The notes: generated from the sequence alone by a model not told the origin. Positions 25,228-34,693 are shown, numbered from the stretch's first letter. The stretch is 64,000 bases of DNA from DTKD01 sp964494345 (GCA_964494345.1 CAZBSI010000009.1:1-64000), one strand, 5' to 3'. A program made the numbers and translations.

Positions 25228-27045
25228 ATGGTGAACTGGCGAAAGCGGTGTATGTGTGCCGTGATTATTGCCGTGATTGCGTGTATTACAACCGCTGCGC
25301 AAGCGGATTTCAAACCAAAAGTCTCCTCTGCCGCATCCGGCGCTGTGGGGTCGGTAGTCATCAATGGCGAGACAGCAGTGCGTTTCCAGGTATCTAACGG
25401 CAGCCTGGGCGGGCCTGAACGCGCGAGAATCACGGCAGAGCGTCTTGCGGCATTGGTCAATGCCGGCTTCAACCCGGCCATTATCAGCGTCAAAGGCGAT
25501 AACAACGCTGCACGTATCTTCGCAGCCGAGACGCTCATCTGTGTTGCTACTGCCGCTGACGCCAAAGCCATAAAGAGTAAGCCACTTGATCTCGCAGCCA
25601 AATGGGCGTCACAGATACGAACCCTGCTGCTGCTCCCTGCAGTTGTGCTTTCACCTGCCGAACTTATGGTTCCTTTCGGAGAGAATCGCCAGGTGGAGGT
25701 CAAGGGCGCGGCGGCTGGCGGCGCGATGTCTCTTGCAATAGACGACCCTGAAATAGCTGACATCGCCGTGCAACCCGATGGAAAACGACTCACCGTCTCG
25801 GGTAAAAAGCTCGGAAAAGCCCTTGTCCAGGTCGAGATTGCAGGAGAACGGGCAACGCTGGTTATCATGGTAAAGAAATACGCGGGTTCCGTGCCGGGCA
25901 CAGTGGCAGGCCAGGTGACTGGAAACCCGTGCCCCGCCCAGCTTGTGACCTATGCTGCGCGGCAGGCTATAGCCCAGAACGCTAGACTCGAACCCGGCGC
26001 TGCCATTGAGATTGATAAAGTAGAAGGCCCCAACGAGGCATTAGGCTCCTCTAAGAGCAGGCAGATCAAAGCTAATGTGAAAATTCGGGGTGGGGATTAT
26101 ATCCCTGTTGCAGCGGCGGTCAATGTAGACGTGCGCAATATCGTTCTCCCTCGCGAAGAGCCGGTTCAGCTTTTTTACAGTAATAACCCCGAGAGTATCT
26201 ACAAATATCAGCCGCTATTCGCGGGTCGTGTGGACATTAACGCGGTGACCAGGGTGCTGTATCATCACCAAAGCGAGATGTCCAAAAAAGCTCAGATAAT
26301 CGTCGAATTGGTCAATCCCAACGACATTCCCGCTCAGGTGCGGGTTTTTAGGGGCATTTCCCCGCCTCTGGTGGACACTATTTACGTCGGTCATGTTGCC
26401 ACAAACGCATTTATGCGAGACTACGCCAATGACGTAAGTGTGATTGAGGTGATCCCTCCGCAATCGCGGCTGGTGCTCGTCTCGGATATTTTATCCACCA
26501 AGCAGACCTCAAGCGGAATTATCGAGGTAAAACAGATGGTGGGCTTGCCTACGTTCGTGCGAGTAACCGCAGCAGAACCTGGTGTCGACAACGTATCACG
26601 CGGCACAATCGCCCGGGCGCCTAGTCCTTTTATAATGCAGATGTCCGATCACATCTACCCGACTCCGACCAAGACTTTGGATGAGGAGTATGAAGTCGGT
26701 TCGCGGTGGGCGTTCATCTCTATAGGCAAACACGCGTTGAGCGATTCCGGCGAGCAGAAAAAACTTTATGGCAACTACGGCGTGACCTACAATATTAACG
26801 TGCGCATCCATAACCCGACCGACTCTGCAAAAAAGATCAGTCTGGTCTTCGACCCCACTGCGGGGCCGTGTTCGGCGGTGTTTATTGTTAATGGCAGGTT
26901 TGTTCCGGTTAAATACGCACAGCCGCCCAACGAAGTCGTCCTGGACAGCATTATGCTGGAGCCAGGGCAGACGAAAGTGTGCAAAGTGACCACCATCCCG
27001 CTGGCAGGTTCTAATTACCCCGCGATGCTCGTAGTCAGGTCTTAG
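25228..27045 (+). CDS. Exported protein with pilus-assembly-N-like domain
   Basis: This is a 605-residue exported protein with a signal peptide at residues 1-26 (ITTAAQADF). Residues of about 145-225 resemble the N-terminal domain of secretin/pilus assembly proteins (T2SS-T3SS pil_N): an initial ELMVPFGENRQVEVKG strand, then DPEIADIAVQPDGKRLTVSG and GKALVQVEIAGERATLV. The rest is beta-rich, with two extracellular-adhesin-like sandwich regions. The ATG at 25228 is chosen over the TTG at 25207 because AGGGGTGA precedes it. No secretion machinery genes are nearby. Confidence 0.65.
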   Translation: MVNWRKRCMCAVIIAVIACITTAAQADFKPKVSSAASGAVGSVVINGETAVRFQVSNGSLGGPERARITAERLAALVNAGFNPAIISVKGDNNAARIFAAETLICVATAADAKAIKSKPLDLAAKWASQIRTLLLLPAVVLSPAELMVPFGENRQVEVKGAAAGGAMSLAIDDPEIADIAVQPDGKRLTVSGKKLGKALVQVEIAGERATLVIMVKKYAGSVPGTVAGQVTGNPCPAQLVTYAARQAIAQNARLEPGAAIEIDKVEGPNEALGSSKSRQIKANVKIRGGDYIPVAAAVNVDVRNIVLPREEPVQLFYSNNPESIYKYQPLFAGRVDINAVTRVLYHHQSEMSKKAQIIVELVNPNDIPAQVRVFRGISPPLVDTIYVGHVATNAFMRDYANDVSVIEVIPPQSRLVLVSDILSTKQTSSGIIEVKQMVGLPTFVRVTAAEPGVDNVSRGTIARAPSPFIMQMSDHIYPTPTKTLDEEYEVGSRWAFISIGKHALSDSGEQKKLYGNYGVTYNINVRIHNPTDSAKKISLVFDPTAGPCSAVFIVNGRFVPVKYAQPPNEVVLDSIMLEPGQTKVCKVTTIPLAGSNYPAMLVVRS

Positions 27046-27157
27046 GCGTTAACAAAATCGAAAATGTGGAAAACTAAAAAGGAATGCGACCTGTTTTGGG
27101 GTTCGTATCATCATAACGCACAGGATGACATCGAGATTTCCACACTGAGAAAGCTCT

Positions 27158-28807
27158 ATGCATATACGGATATTACAGGTAGGGTTGGTGTTAATGTTTA
27201 TCAGCTCAGCTTCGGTTGCGGATAGTGTGGCCGGCTCCCTTGCAAGGCAGCAGGGCGCGCAGGCCAGGATAATGTGGTTCGACGCGGAGGCCAATCTTAA
27301 GGCGCTTTCGACTCGTAGTGGCGTTGCCGATATGGTGTCCAAATGCAAATCCGCCAATATCAACACGATTATCGTGGATGTAAAACCGCTCTCCGGGCTG
27401 GTTCTATATAATAGTAAGATCGCCCCCAAAATCACCTACAGCCAGGGAATGCGCTATCCCGAACACTATGATCTGCTGCAGACTATGGTAGAAGAGGGAC
27501 GCAAGGCGGGAATTCCGGTTTATGCCTCTGTCAACGTATTCTCCGAAGGTTCGAAGACCCTCCCCGGCGGCCCGGCGCATAAGCACACGGATTGGCAGTG
27601 CGTGCAATATGATATGCAGCGTGTTCTGAAAGTGGAGGGCGAGGAGCCGAGAATACTCAGCAGGCCAAACACACCGCTGCGCAAGGACGAGGTTTGTCTT
27701 TACGGGTTCAGTTCGGAGTCGGCTGGGAAGCTGCCCGCCAACACTTACTACGTCCGGGTTGCATGGAGCGGCGCGGCGCTGCAGACTGGGATGGCGGCGG
27801 GAAGCGCAAAGATATCAGCCCCTGACGATGGCTATGTTTTGATGGGCACTGGCAAGGCTGCGGATTGGCTGCGAGGAGTTGTCGAAAGCGGCAGGCGATT
27901 TGATCTTGAGACCAGGGACTCGCTGGTTAGGGTAGGCGAGGTCGGCGATGCGCACCAGGCGATTTTCGTTAATCCTCTGCACCCCGAAGCACGGCGCTAC
28001 GCGCTCAGTATAATAAAGGAAATCTGCGATAACTATCGCGTCAATGGAATCGTGCTGGACAGGATGCGTTATCCCAACCTGTATAGCGATTTCAGCGACC
28101 TATCCAGGCGGGAGTTCGAGAAGAGTCTTGGCAGGCCGGTCGAGAACTGGCCTCGGGACATAATGGTCAGGACCCCGACGGGCTACCTCGATCCTGTTCG
28201 CGGCCCGTTGTTTAAGGATTGGCTGAAGTTCCGTGCTCAGATTATGCGTGATTTTCTCATTGAAGCTCGTGCGACGGTCAAATCAGCCAAGCCGGGAGCC
28301 CGGTTGGGCATATACGTCGGCTCGTGGTATCCGATGTATTATGATGTCGGTGTGAACTGGGGAAGTCCTTCAAATGCGGCCGACTATGAGTGGTGGCCGG
28401 AGGGTTATGAGACCACGGGTTATGCCGACCAGGTCGATTTTATGTGCACGGGCTGCTACTACACTCATCCCACCCGCAAAGACGCCATCAGAGAAGGCGA
28501 CCCGGAATGGATGAGCGTTGAGGCTGCCGCGCAGGAATCTGTCAACGCGGTAAAAGATGATACGTTTGTTTATGCCAGCCTGTATCTGTTGCAATATCAC
28601 AAACGGCCTCAGGCGTTTGCCAAGGCGGTGGCTGAGTGTGTGAACAACAGCCAGGGCTGCATGCTCTTCGACCTGGTCTATGCGCGCAACTACGACTGGT
28701 GGGGCGTTTTGAAATCCACGTTTCCGACCTCAACAAAAGCCCCTCACGACATTCAGGGACTGCTGGAAAAAGTCCGCTCCACCAACCGAAGACACGCCAG
28801 TAAATAA
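27158..28807 (+). CDS. Secreted GHL10/DUF4015-like glycoside hydrolase
   Basis: This is a 549-residue protein with a signal peptide (residues 1-21) and a TIM-barrel-like domain of the GHL10 type from about residue 36. It begins with ARIMWFDAEANLKAL and has INTIIVDVKPLSG. The family's hallmark is near GIVLDRMRYPN, where the aspartate is a likely catalytic residue. Its position after another exported protein on the same strand (gap 112 bp) suggests co-expression. The family is linked to cell-envelope or exopolysaccharide glycans; the substrate is unknown here. Confidence 0.75.
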   Translation: MHIRILQVGLVLMFISSASVADSVAGSLARQQGAQARIMWFDAEANLKALSTRSGVADMVSKCKSANINTIIVDVKPLSGLVLYNSKIAPKITYSQGMRYPEHYDLLQTMVEEGRKAGIPVYASVNVFSEGSKTLPGGPAHKHTDWQCVQYDMQRVLKVEGEEPRILSRPNTPLRKDEVCLYGFSSESAGKLPANTYYVRVAWSGAALQTGMAAGSAKISAPDDGYVLMGTGKAADWLRGVVESGRRFDLETRDSLVRVGEVGDAHQAIFVNPLHPEARRYALSIIKEICDNYRVNGIVLDRMRYPNLYSDFSDLSRREFEKSLGRPVENWPRDIMVRTPTGYLDPVRGPLFKDWLKFRAQIMRDFLIEARATVKSAKPGARLGIYVGSWYPMYYDVGVNWGSPSNAADYEWWPEGYETTGYADQVDFMCTGCYYTHPTRKDAIREGDPEWMSVEAAAQESVNAVKDDTFVYASLYLLQYHKRPQAFAKAVAECVNNSQGCMLFDLVYARNYDWWGVLKSTFPTSTKAPHDIQGLLEKVRSTNRRHASK

Positions 28808-28927
28808 AATTGTGGCAGGTGTTTCAATTCTCTTGCGCTTGCCATATAATATTATGCTCGGACGGAACAACGAATACCGGCCGAGCGTCAATGATAACGA
28901 GATTCATAAGGAAGGGAGGCAACTATT

Positions 28928-29206
28928 GTGGCTGATGACACTACCGCATTGTATGCTCCCGTTCTCTGCGAACCGACAACCGAATACGACAACCGGATAG
29001 AAGACGAAATCGAAACCGAACCCGATGAAGAAGAAGAGCACGAGGATACTAATACTCGAAAGAATTGGGAAGAAATCGAACAGCAATTCGCCCGGTACGA
29101 GCGTAACTACAGAGCGCGCAGGATACGGGAGCTGACGCTGAGCCCTCTCAAGAAAAAGAGAGTGGTCAGACGCAGTGAAAGCGAAGCAGCTGAAGTGGTT
29201 GGCTGA
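28928..29206 (+). CDS. Small acidic/basic bipartite protein, 92 aa
   Basis: The GTG start at 28928 is preceded by GGGAGG at good distance. The product is strongly acidic in residues 20-45 (DEIETEPDEEEEHEDT) and basic in the last third (LKKKRVVRRSESE). A short helix, NWEEIEQQFARYERNYRARR, links the two parts. Such charge-split small proteins may bind ribosome, RNA polymerase or DNA, but nothing specific is recognised. A terminator follows immediately. Confidence 0.65.
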   Translation: MADDTTALYAPVLCEPTTEYDNRIEDEIETEPDEEEEHEDTNTRKNWEEIEQQFARYERNYRARRIRELTLSPLKKKRVVRRSESEAAEVVG

Positions 29207-29224
29207 TTTGAATCACCAACAAGT

Positions 29225-29254
29225 AGCCGGTCGACGAAAGTCGGCCGGCTGTTT
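29225..29254 (+). terminator. Terminator with GAAA tetraloop
   Basis: AGCCGGTCGAC and GTCGGCCGGCT form an 11-bp stem (one G-U) closed by GAAA, followed by GTTTG. It ends the small acidic/basic gene. Confidence 0.75.
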
Positions 29255-29333
29255 GTGTACGGGCCAACGATGAGGTGACCTGTGTGGATATTATCTGGCC
29301 GAACCCACCGCACATTGCGGGCTCGATATCGCT

Positions 29334-29465
29334 CTATTTCTTCTTTTTCTGCTTTCGCACAGGCTTGGGCGCACCCATTTCAAACTCGGCTTCGCCGCCC
29401 TTCTTGCTGGCCATCTTCGCCGTTTCGGATTTCGGCTTCTTTACGTTACTTTTTTTATTTGCCAT
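29334..29465 (-). CDS. Lysine-rich small protein, 43 aa
   Basis: A minus-strand ATG at 29465 has AGGAG eight bases upstream (29478-29474) and opens a 43-codon frame. It begins MANKKSNVKKPKSETAKMAS and ends VRKQKKKK. About one residue in three is lysine. The composition resembles small DNA- or ribosome-associated basic proteins. The opposite-strand frame (29275-29523) is hydrophobic only because it mirrors AAG/AAA codons. The gene lies convergent to the acidic/basic gene with the terminator between. Confidence 0.6.
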   Translation of the reverse strand: MANKKSNVKKPKSETAKMASKKGGEAEFEMGAPKPVRKQKKKK

Positions 29466-29622
29466 CTCCAAAGCTCCTGGTCGATACGCTTTGTCTGTTG
29501 TACCCAGTCAGTGGCAGACCTGAAACGATGCAGATGGGTATATTCAAAACAACAAGGAAAACCGTAATCTCAAAAAGAATATAAGTGTGGCTGACAGGGA
29601 TGAATCATAACGCCCGATCCAC

Positions 29623-29655
29623 GTCATTTCTATCGTGGTGAGAAACCTGTTTTTG
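29623..29655 (+). repeat. Decayed family A copy
   Basis: GTCATTTCtatcgtggtGAGAAAcCTGtTTTT keeps both ends of the family A element while the centre has changed. It is the only element in this otherwise gene-free 29466-29686 stretch. Confidence 0.5.
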
Positions 29656-29686
29656 AATTTGAAACTCCTATATATGAGGTATCGAT

Positions 29687-31546
29687 ATGCGAATCTGGGC
29701 GCTGGTATTATTAATCCTGGTTTCACCTATTGCCGCGAGGGCGGTTGGCAAGGTCACGGTAGACCCCAATCTCCCCGGCCAGGCTCAGAAGAGCGATGAA
29801 CCTGACGATACTGACATCCGGCTCGGCCAAAAAATCACATTCACAGCCTCGGCTCGCACGGTAGCAGAGATACTTGACGATCTTACCACGGCCACAGGAG
29901 TCTCTTTCAAGGCTGGAACCAACAACTCCGACTGGCAGGTGCGCGATCGGAAAATGACCATATCGGTAACGGACGTTCCGCTCAATCGCCTCATGAGCTC
30001 CATTTCGCGGGTGATGAAGTTCAAATGGCAGCGATCCGGTGACGACGACAAGTGGGTATATCGCCTGTACCTGGATCGGAAATCCCTGCTGGACGCTGAG
30101 GCTCAACGCGTGCGTGCCGAGGAACGCGCCGAGGAAGCCAGAGCCAAAAAGCGAGCCGAAGGCGTAGAGCAATATGCGAAGCTGACGAACCTCACCGAAG
30201 AGGAAAAGAACGACCTCCGGCAGACTAACCCGTTCTTATATATGGCTGCGGAATCCGGGCTTGGTAAGTCGCTGGGTCAATTCTTTAAAGAAGTGCCGGC
30301 GGCGTTCGATGCGTTTGCGAATGGTCGCAGGCTCGACCTCGACAGCGCTTCTTTGTCCCCAATGGCACAATCCAACCTGATGGCTGCGATAAAAGATATG
30401 TCCCGCATCGAACAAAAGATGATGGGCAGGGAGCGCTCACAACTCGACACGCTTGATCCATCAAAGCTCTCCATAGGAGTCAACGACTCACTGGATCACA
30501 TCAGCGGAGTCCCGGTCGCAGGTTTTATGCTGGGCAATATGTCTGTTCGTTATGACGGTGGCAAAGTCGACATCCCGTTTCTCGACCCTCAAAGCAAAAT
30601 GGCGAATGCCATAGGCACTATACTGATCGAGTCTCAGGAACAGAAGCGTTCGATATCTGACGTGATGAAAGACCACATCGGCGAATTTATGGAAGCAGTT
30701 AAGACCGCAACCAAAGAAGCAGCCGCCACCGGCGAGCCTCTCATTGAGCATCCCGATGATCCTGCGCTTAAAGAGGAGATAACAATCAAGGCTGATAGCG
30801 CCAAGCTTCCGGATGTGGAATTAGCTCTTGCTAAAGAGGCAAAACTTCCGGTAGTCTCCGATTACTTCGGCTCCATTGGCCCTTTAAGCGGCGTGCCGTC
30901 TGGAAAAATGGAGATACGAAAGGCGTTGGATACTATCAGCGATACTTACAACTATAACTGGGATAAACACAGCGAGATTATCGAGTTTAGAGATAGAAAC
31001 TGGTTCAAAAAGAGAACCTATCAGATACCGGAATCTCGCATTGATGTCTGGCGAAAAGAAGCCGACAGCACAGGCACAATCGACCTGGACAACCTCTCTC
31101 AGATCGCGCAGCTAACCCAGGAGCAATACATCCAAAATGTTATGGCCGACGAACTTCTGGGGCAGTCTACCCTCAGCGCTTGCATCTTCGGCAATCAGGA
31201 TCTGTTGAAATTATACGGAAGCCTCAGCGCAGATCAGCGAAGGGCATTGATGTCGGGCGCGGGGATGGACGTTGCCATGCTCAGTCCAGAACAATTTGGC
31301 CAGGCCGAAAAGCAACTCCAGGCCAAACTCGGCACGGAAACCGTCCGTTCCGCCAACTCCATTGCCATAGCCTGTTCGAGAGAAACGGCCAGCCAGCCTG
31401 GCGATAATAAGAGCCTGACCTACAGGTTCACTCTGTATGTCGATGGAGTTTCCTCAGGGCCTGAGTGGACGTTGACAACACCCGTAATAAAAAAGAAGGA
31501 AGGCAAAAAGCAGGACACCACCGGCGCTCAAAAACCAAAAAAATAA
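29687..31546 (+). CDS. Exported protein with secretin/TonB short N-terminal (STN)-like domain
   Basis: This is a 619-residue protein with a signal peptide (residues 1-19). Residues of about 45-130 match the STN pattern used by secretins and TonB receptors: ITFTASARTVAEILDDLTTA, then VSFKAGTN and MTISVTDVPLNRLMSSISR. Residues 130-160 form a charged coiled coil (AEERAEEARAKKRAEG). A second STN-like module appears at about 365-445 (DVELALAKEAKLPVVSDY). No secretin barrel is evident. It ends with a lysine-rich tail. A role in envelope assembly is a guess. Confidence 0.65.
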   Translation: MRIWALVLLILVSPIAARAVGKVTVDPNLPGQAQKSDEPDDTDIRLGQKITFTASARTVAEILDDLTTATGVSFKAGTNNSDWQVRDRKMTISVTDVPLNRLMSSISRVMKFKWQRSGDDDKWVYRLYLDRKSLLDAEAQRVRAEERAEEARAKKRAEGVEQYAKLTNLTEEEKNDLRQTNPFLYMAAESGLGKSLGQFFKEVPAAFDAFANGRRLDLDSASLSPMAQSNLMAAIKDMSRIEQKMMGRERSQLDTLDPSKLSIGVNDSLDHISGVPVAGFMLGNMSVRYDGGKVDIPFLDPQSKMANAIGTILIESQEQKRSISDVMKDHIGEFMEAVKTATKEAAATGEPLIEHPDDPALKEEITIKADSAKLPDVELALAKEAKLPVVSDYFGSIGPLSGVPSGKMEIRKALDTISDTYNYNWDKHSEIIEFRDRNWFKKRTYQIPESRIDVWRKEADSTGTIDLDNLSQIAQLTQEQYIQNVMADELLGQSTLSACIFGNQDLLKLYGSLSADQRRALMSGAGMDVAMLSPEQFGQAEKQLQAKLGTETVRSANSIAIACSRETASQPGDNKSLTYRFTLYVDGVSSGPEWTLTTPVIKKKEGKKQDTTGAQKPKK

Positions 31547-31663
31547 ATCCCGTCTTTTTTCGCTGTCCGATATTCGAAGTCCGATCAAGCCGTCTCAGGC
31601 TCGCCATATTACGATTTCTGGCTTTCGCCCTTTTCGCGCTTTCGCGTTTCTCCCTCCCCTGTT
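31547..31663 (+). repeat. Short composite repeat tract
   Basis: It contains a CCGATATTCGAAGTCCGATC module followed by GGCTTTCGCCCTTTTCGCGC-like and TTTCGCGTTTC tracts. These are parts of the 173-bp unit found at 32801-33280 but lack the family A palindrome. Confidence 0.7.
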
Positions 31664-32656
31664 TTAACCCCCCTTAACCGCGTATTTCGAAAACTCATCC
31701 ACAGCCCACATCTGCCACTCCGGCTCAACGGCCAGCGACTTGACATCGCTATAATATCCGCATATAAACCCGCCACCGCGGGAGCCGAGCTTGTCGATCA
31801 ATTCCCTGGCTCGTTCTCGAATGTATTCCTCATTTGCAGTCGGCAGGTCGCGCTGGATATCCACCGGCGACCATATCGCAGTCTTGCCGTGGCACGTCTC
31901 CGCCAGAAAGTCCAGGTCTGATAGAGTCGGCTGGTCGAGTTGCAGCACATTGACTCCCATATCGACCAGACTCGGAATAATATCCCTTATGTATCCGCAC
32001 GAGTGCATCCAGGTCTGGATGCCCCGATCACGAGCGTGGCCGACTATCTCTCTAAACCCCCACTCAAACATCTCGTGCCACAGCTTAGGGGAGACCAGCA
32101 GCCTCTCCTGCGTGCCCCAGTCCTCAGCCCACATCACCCCATCGCAGTCGACTTTGGCCCATTGGTCGATACAACTTTTCAGCAAATCGACCACTTTGCG
32201 CTGCAACGCGTTCACCTCATCCGGATAAAGCAGCACATCGGCCAGAAATGTCTCCACCGTGCGCATATACCGCATAATCGCGAACGGAAATCCAGGCAGG
32301 CTGCCCAGATGGTACTTATCCGGATGCTCGGCGAATTTTTCAGCGGCGTGCTCATATCGCACCGACAGATCCATCCGAGGCATTTTATAGCTCGTAATCT
32401 CGGCCCAATCCTTAATTACACCCTCAATCACCTCGCCGCGCGTGGTGTTGGGCAGGCATTTCCAGACATTGTGCCACTCGTCTTCCCATTGCCTCACCCC
32501 ATCAGGCAAATCCCACGTCCGCCACGGCTTCCATTCAGGATCCGCAGTAATGCCCGATCCGCAAAAATCATTCTGATAAGGTGCAGGAAAACTCATCGGA
32601 CACCTGTCCGGATTAGTAAAAGTCAGGCATCGTTTCACTCGTTCTCGACTAGTCAT
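31664..32656 (-). CDS. URO-D-family protein, second paralogue
   Basis: This is a 330-residue URO-D/MtaA-like barrel. The zinc motif is His218-x-Cys220 in QTWMHSCGY, and a further cysteine occurs in GGGFICGYYSD near the C-terminus, so the zinc site may be more complete than in the 18938 paralogue. The start ATG at 32656 is chosen over an in-frame TTG at 32671 because AGGAG lies 7 bases upstream. It is a single gene flanked by repeat tracts. The methyl donor and acceptor are unknown. Confidence 0.75.
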   Translation of the reverse strand: MTSRERVKRCLTFTNPDRCPMSFPAPYQNDFCGSGITADPEWKPWRTWDLPDGVRQWEDEWHNVWKCLPNTTRGEVIEGVIKDWAEITSYKMPRMDLSVRYEHAAEKFAEHPDKYHLGSLPGFPFAIMRYMRTVETFLADVLLYPDEVNALQRKVVDLLKSCIDQWAKVDCDGVMWAEDWGTQERLLVSPKLWHEMFEWGFREIVGHARDRGIQTWMHSCGYIRDIIPSLVDMGVNVLQLDQPTLSDLDFLAETCHGKTAIWSPVDIQRDLPTANEEYIRERARELIDKLGSRGGGFICGYYSDVKSLAVEPEWQMWAVDEFSKYAVKGG

Positions 32657-33414
32657 ATCTGCTCTCCTCAATTACAGATTCAAGTGAATAAACTAATACA
32701 CCTTCCATTAAATTGATTGGTTATCGGTTGTCGGTTGTCGGTTGTCGGTTTACGGATGCCGATTGTTGCCGGTTTGCTCTGTCATTGCGAGCACCTTCCC
32801 TGTCATTTCGAGCGCAGCGAGAAATCTGCTTTTTCCGTTGTTCGATATCCGAGGTTCGAAGTCCGATCAAGCCTTCTTAGGCTCCCCATATTGCGATGCA
32901 CATCGTTATTTCTGGTTTTCGCCGTTTTCGCGTTTTCGCGTTTCGTCTTTTCCGTTCTCCCGAATATCCTCCCTGTCATTTCGAGCGCAGCGAGAAATCT
33001 GCTTTTTCCGTTGTTCGATATCCGAGGTTCGAAGTCCGATCAAGCCTTCTTAGGCTCCCCATATTGCGATGCACATCGTTATTTCTGGTTTTCGCCGTTT
33101 TCGCGTTTTCGCGTTTCGTCTTTTCCGTTCTCCCGAATATCCTCCCTGTCATTTCGAGCGCAGCGAGAAATCTGCTTTTTCCGATGCCCGATACCCGAGA
33201 TTCGAAGTCCGATCCGAAGCGTGGCATGTTTTATTTCCCGGTTTTCGCCATTTTCGCGCTTTCGCGTTTGTCCTTTCCACGCCTCCCCCGAGAAATTGCA
33301 GGCATTAAAACTGAGCCTGTGCCGTATTGTTTGTTGTATCAGCTTATGATAAACTTTGTCTAACCGCAGTGTTGATGGCGACTTTTCTTCATAACCACCG
33401 TCAAGAAAGTTGGT
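32657..33414 (+). repeat. Repeat-filled gap with 173-bp tandem units
   Basis: Family A palindromes start at 32801, 32974 and 33147, a period of exactly 173 bp. The first two units are almost identical, including GATATCCGAGGTTCGAAGTC and TTTTCGCGTTTTCGCGTTTC parts. The third decays after about 33180. A GGTTGTCGGTTGTCGG microsatellite (32722-32750) lies to the left. All open frames in both directions here are repeat translation. The last 90 bp hold the lpt promoter. Confidence 0.85.
33327..33355 (+). promoter_or_regulatory. Promoter of the lpt operon
   Basis: TTGTTT (33327-33332) and TAAACT (33350-33355) are 17 bp apart, giving a leader of about 50 nt before lptC. Confidence 0.5.
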
Positions 33415-34050
33415 ATGCGATCCATCGTTAATTCCGGATTTCGACTGCTGTTGCTGGTGAGTTGTTGCGTGCTGTTCTTTATTCAGGGATGCGCGAAGCC
33501 TGAGCGCGTCAAGGTTATCGACAAACCAGCGCCGCTGCTCGTCGACCAAAAAACCAAACAGCCAATAAAAAGTAAGGCTGCGACAGAGTCTGAAAAGCCT
33601 GCCGAGGAAAAACCCGAAGGCCCTAAGCTCGAAATAACCCAAAGTGGGGTCACGCTGAGCTGGGTCCAAAAGGGCGGGTCGCAGATGACGGCGTCGGCAA
33701 AATCGGCGGACTTCAACGAAGTTACTCAATCCGGCAATCTTCGTGACTTTTCTGCTAAGCTATACGAAAATGGCAAGCTGGCTGCGAGTATCAGCGCCGC
33801 GAAAGCAACGGTGGACACGGCAAAAAGAACGGTGATCGCGTCGGGCGGAGTCACGCTCAAATCGGTTGAAAGAGACACCACCGTCAAAGCAGGCTGGATC
33901 AAATGGAACGCAAACACCCGTAAAATAGTCGGTAATGGCGGGGTGAAGGTCATGTCAGCCAACGGGACTGCGGAGGCCGCTGCGTTCGTGGCGGATACCA
34001 CTATGCGAAATTATACACTGTTAAGCTCTGGCGAAGGATTGGAGAAGTAA
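33415..34050 (+). CDS. lptC: LptC-like lipopolysaccharide transport protein
   Basis: LptC receives lipopolysaccharide from the LptBFG extractor and hands it to LptA. The 211-residue protein has one N-terminal membrane segment (8-25) ending in IQGC. That may be a lipobox with Cys26, although Gln at -2 is unusual. A proline- and charge-rich linker follows, then a periplasmic beta-jellyroll from about 70 on, with repeated strands (MTASAKSADF, LAASISAAKATVD, VTLKSVERDTTV). The stop abuts the lptA ATG with no gap. Recognition rests on the fold pattern and on synteny with lptA and lptB. Confidence 0.8.
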   Translation: MRSIVNSGFRLLLLVSCCVLFFIQGCAKPERVKVIDKPAPLLVDQKTKQPIKSKAATESEKPAEEKPEGPKLEITQSGVTLSWVQKGGSQMTASAKSADFNEVTQSGNLRDFSAKLYENGKLAASISAAKATVDTAKRTVIASGGVTLKSVERDTTVKAGWIKWNANTRKIVGNGGVKVMSANGTAEAAAFVADTTMRNYTLLSSGEGLEK

Positions 34051-34641
34051 ATGAGAACTCTGCTGGTTGTATTTGCTGTTTTTTGCCTGGTGACTCAGGC
34101 GTTTGCCGCGCCGGCTGCCTCAAAAGTCCAATCCAAAGACGGAGCATTCCGACTTGAAGCAAAGACCATATCGGGCGGCGAGAACAGGTTCGTAGCCTCC
34201 GGCAGCGCCAGGCTGTATACGAAAGATGAGGCTAACAAGACCACCCTCGAAGTCGACGCCCAGAAGATCATTTTGACCGTCGGCCAGCAGACCGCGAAGA
34301 ACAAGTCCGGGATGAATATACAAAGCGCGGAACTGACCGGCCCGGTTAAAATGAACTACTGCGTAACTGACGACAACGGTATTCCGACCAAAACGATCGC
34401 GACCGCGGATTCGGCCAGCTTTGATGGCGCGACTCAGGTAATTAACCTCTTCGGCAATGTCAAAATCACATACGATAATCCCGCCATCTTCGCCGAACCC
34501 GCCGTTATGGCCGGTGACAAAGCAATTATTCACACTGCGCCAAATCTCGACAAACATCAGATCCGATTCAGCGTGGAAAGCACAAACGGCCTAAGCACCG
34601 TCACAGCGGTCCCGAAAGAGAAAGAACCGCAGACAAAATAA
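34051..34641 (+). CDS. lptA: LptA/OstA-like periplasmic LPS bridge protein
   Basis: This is a 196-residue protein with a signal peptide (residues 1-20, ending AFAAPA) and an OstA-type beta-jellyroll. It repeats short strands such as AFRLEAKTISGG, TLEVDAQKIILTV, SAELTGPVKMNY and INLFGNVKITYD. LptA subunits join the inner-membrane Lpt complex to the outer-membrane translocon LptD, which is not in this window. Its position between lptC and lptB supports the call. Confidence 0.8.
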   Translation: MRTLLVVFAVFCLVTQAFAAPAASKVQSKDGAFRLEAKTISGGENRFVASGSARLYTKDEANKTTLEVDAQKIILTVGQQTAKNKSGMNIQSAELTGPVKMNYCVTDDNGIPTKTIATADSASFDGATQVINLFGNVKITYDNPAIFAEPAVMAGDKAIIHTAPNLDKHQIRFSVESTNGLSTVTAVPKEKEPQTK

Positions 34642-34693
34642 TCGTTACGGCCATCCACGTCGTAAACGCACTCAGGTAATTCGTCTATTTATA

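Noticed and set aside
29275..29523. 82-codon plus-strand hydrophobic protein
   Set aside because: Its phenylalanine runs are the complement of the lysine codons of the minus-strand microprotein, which has the better start signal.
32717..33363. Several overlapping open frames of 80-216 codons in the repeat tract
   Set aside because: They are repeat translation (recurrent FERSEKSAF, VISSAARNLLF and SFRAQREICFF strings) present in all frames and both strands.
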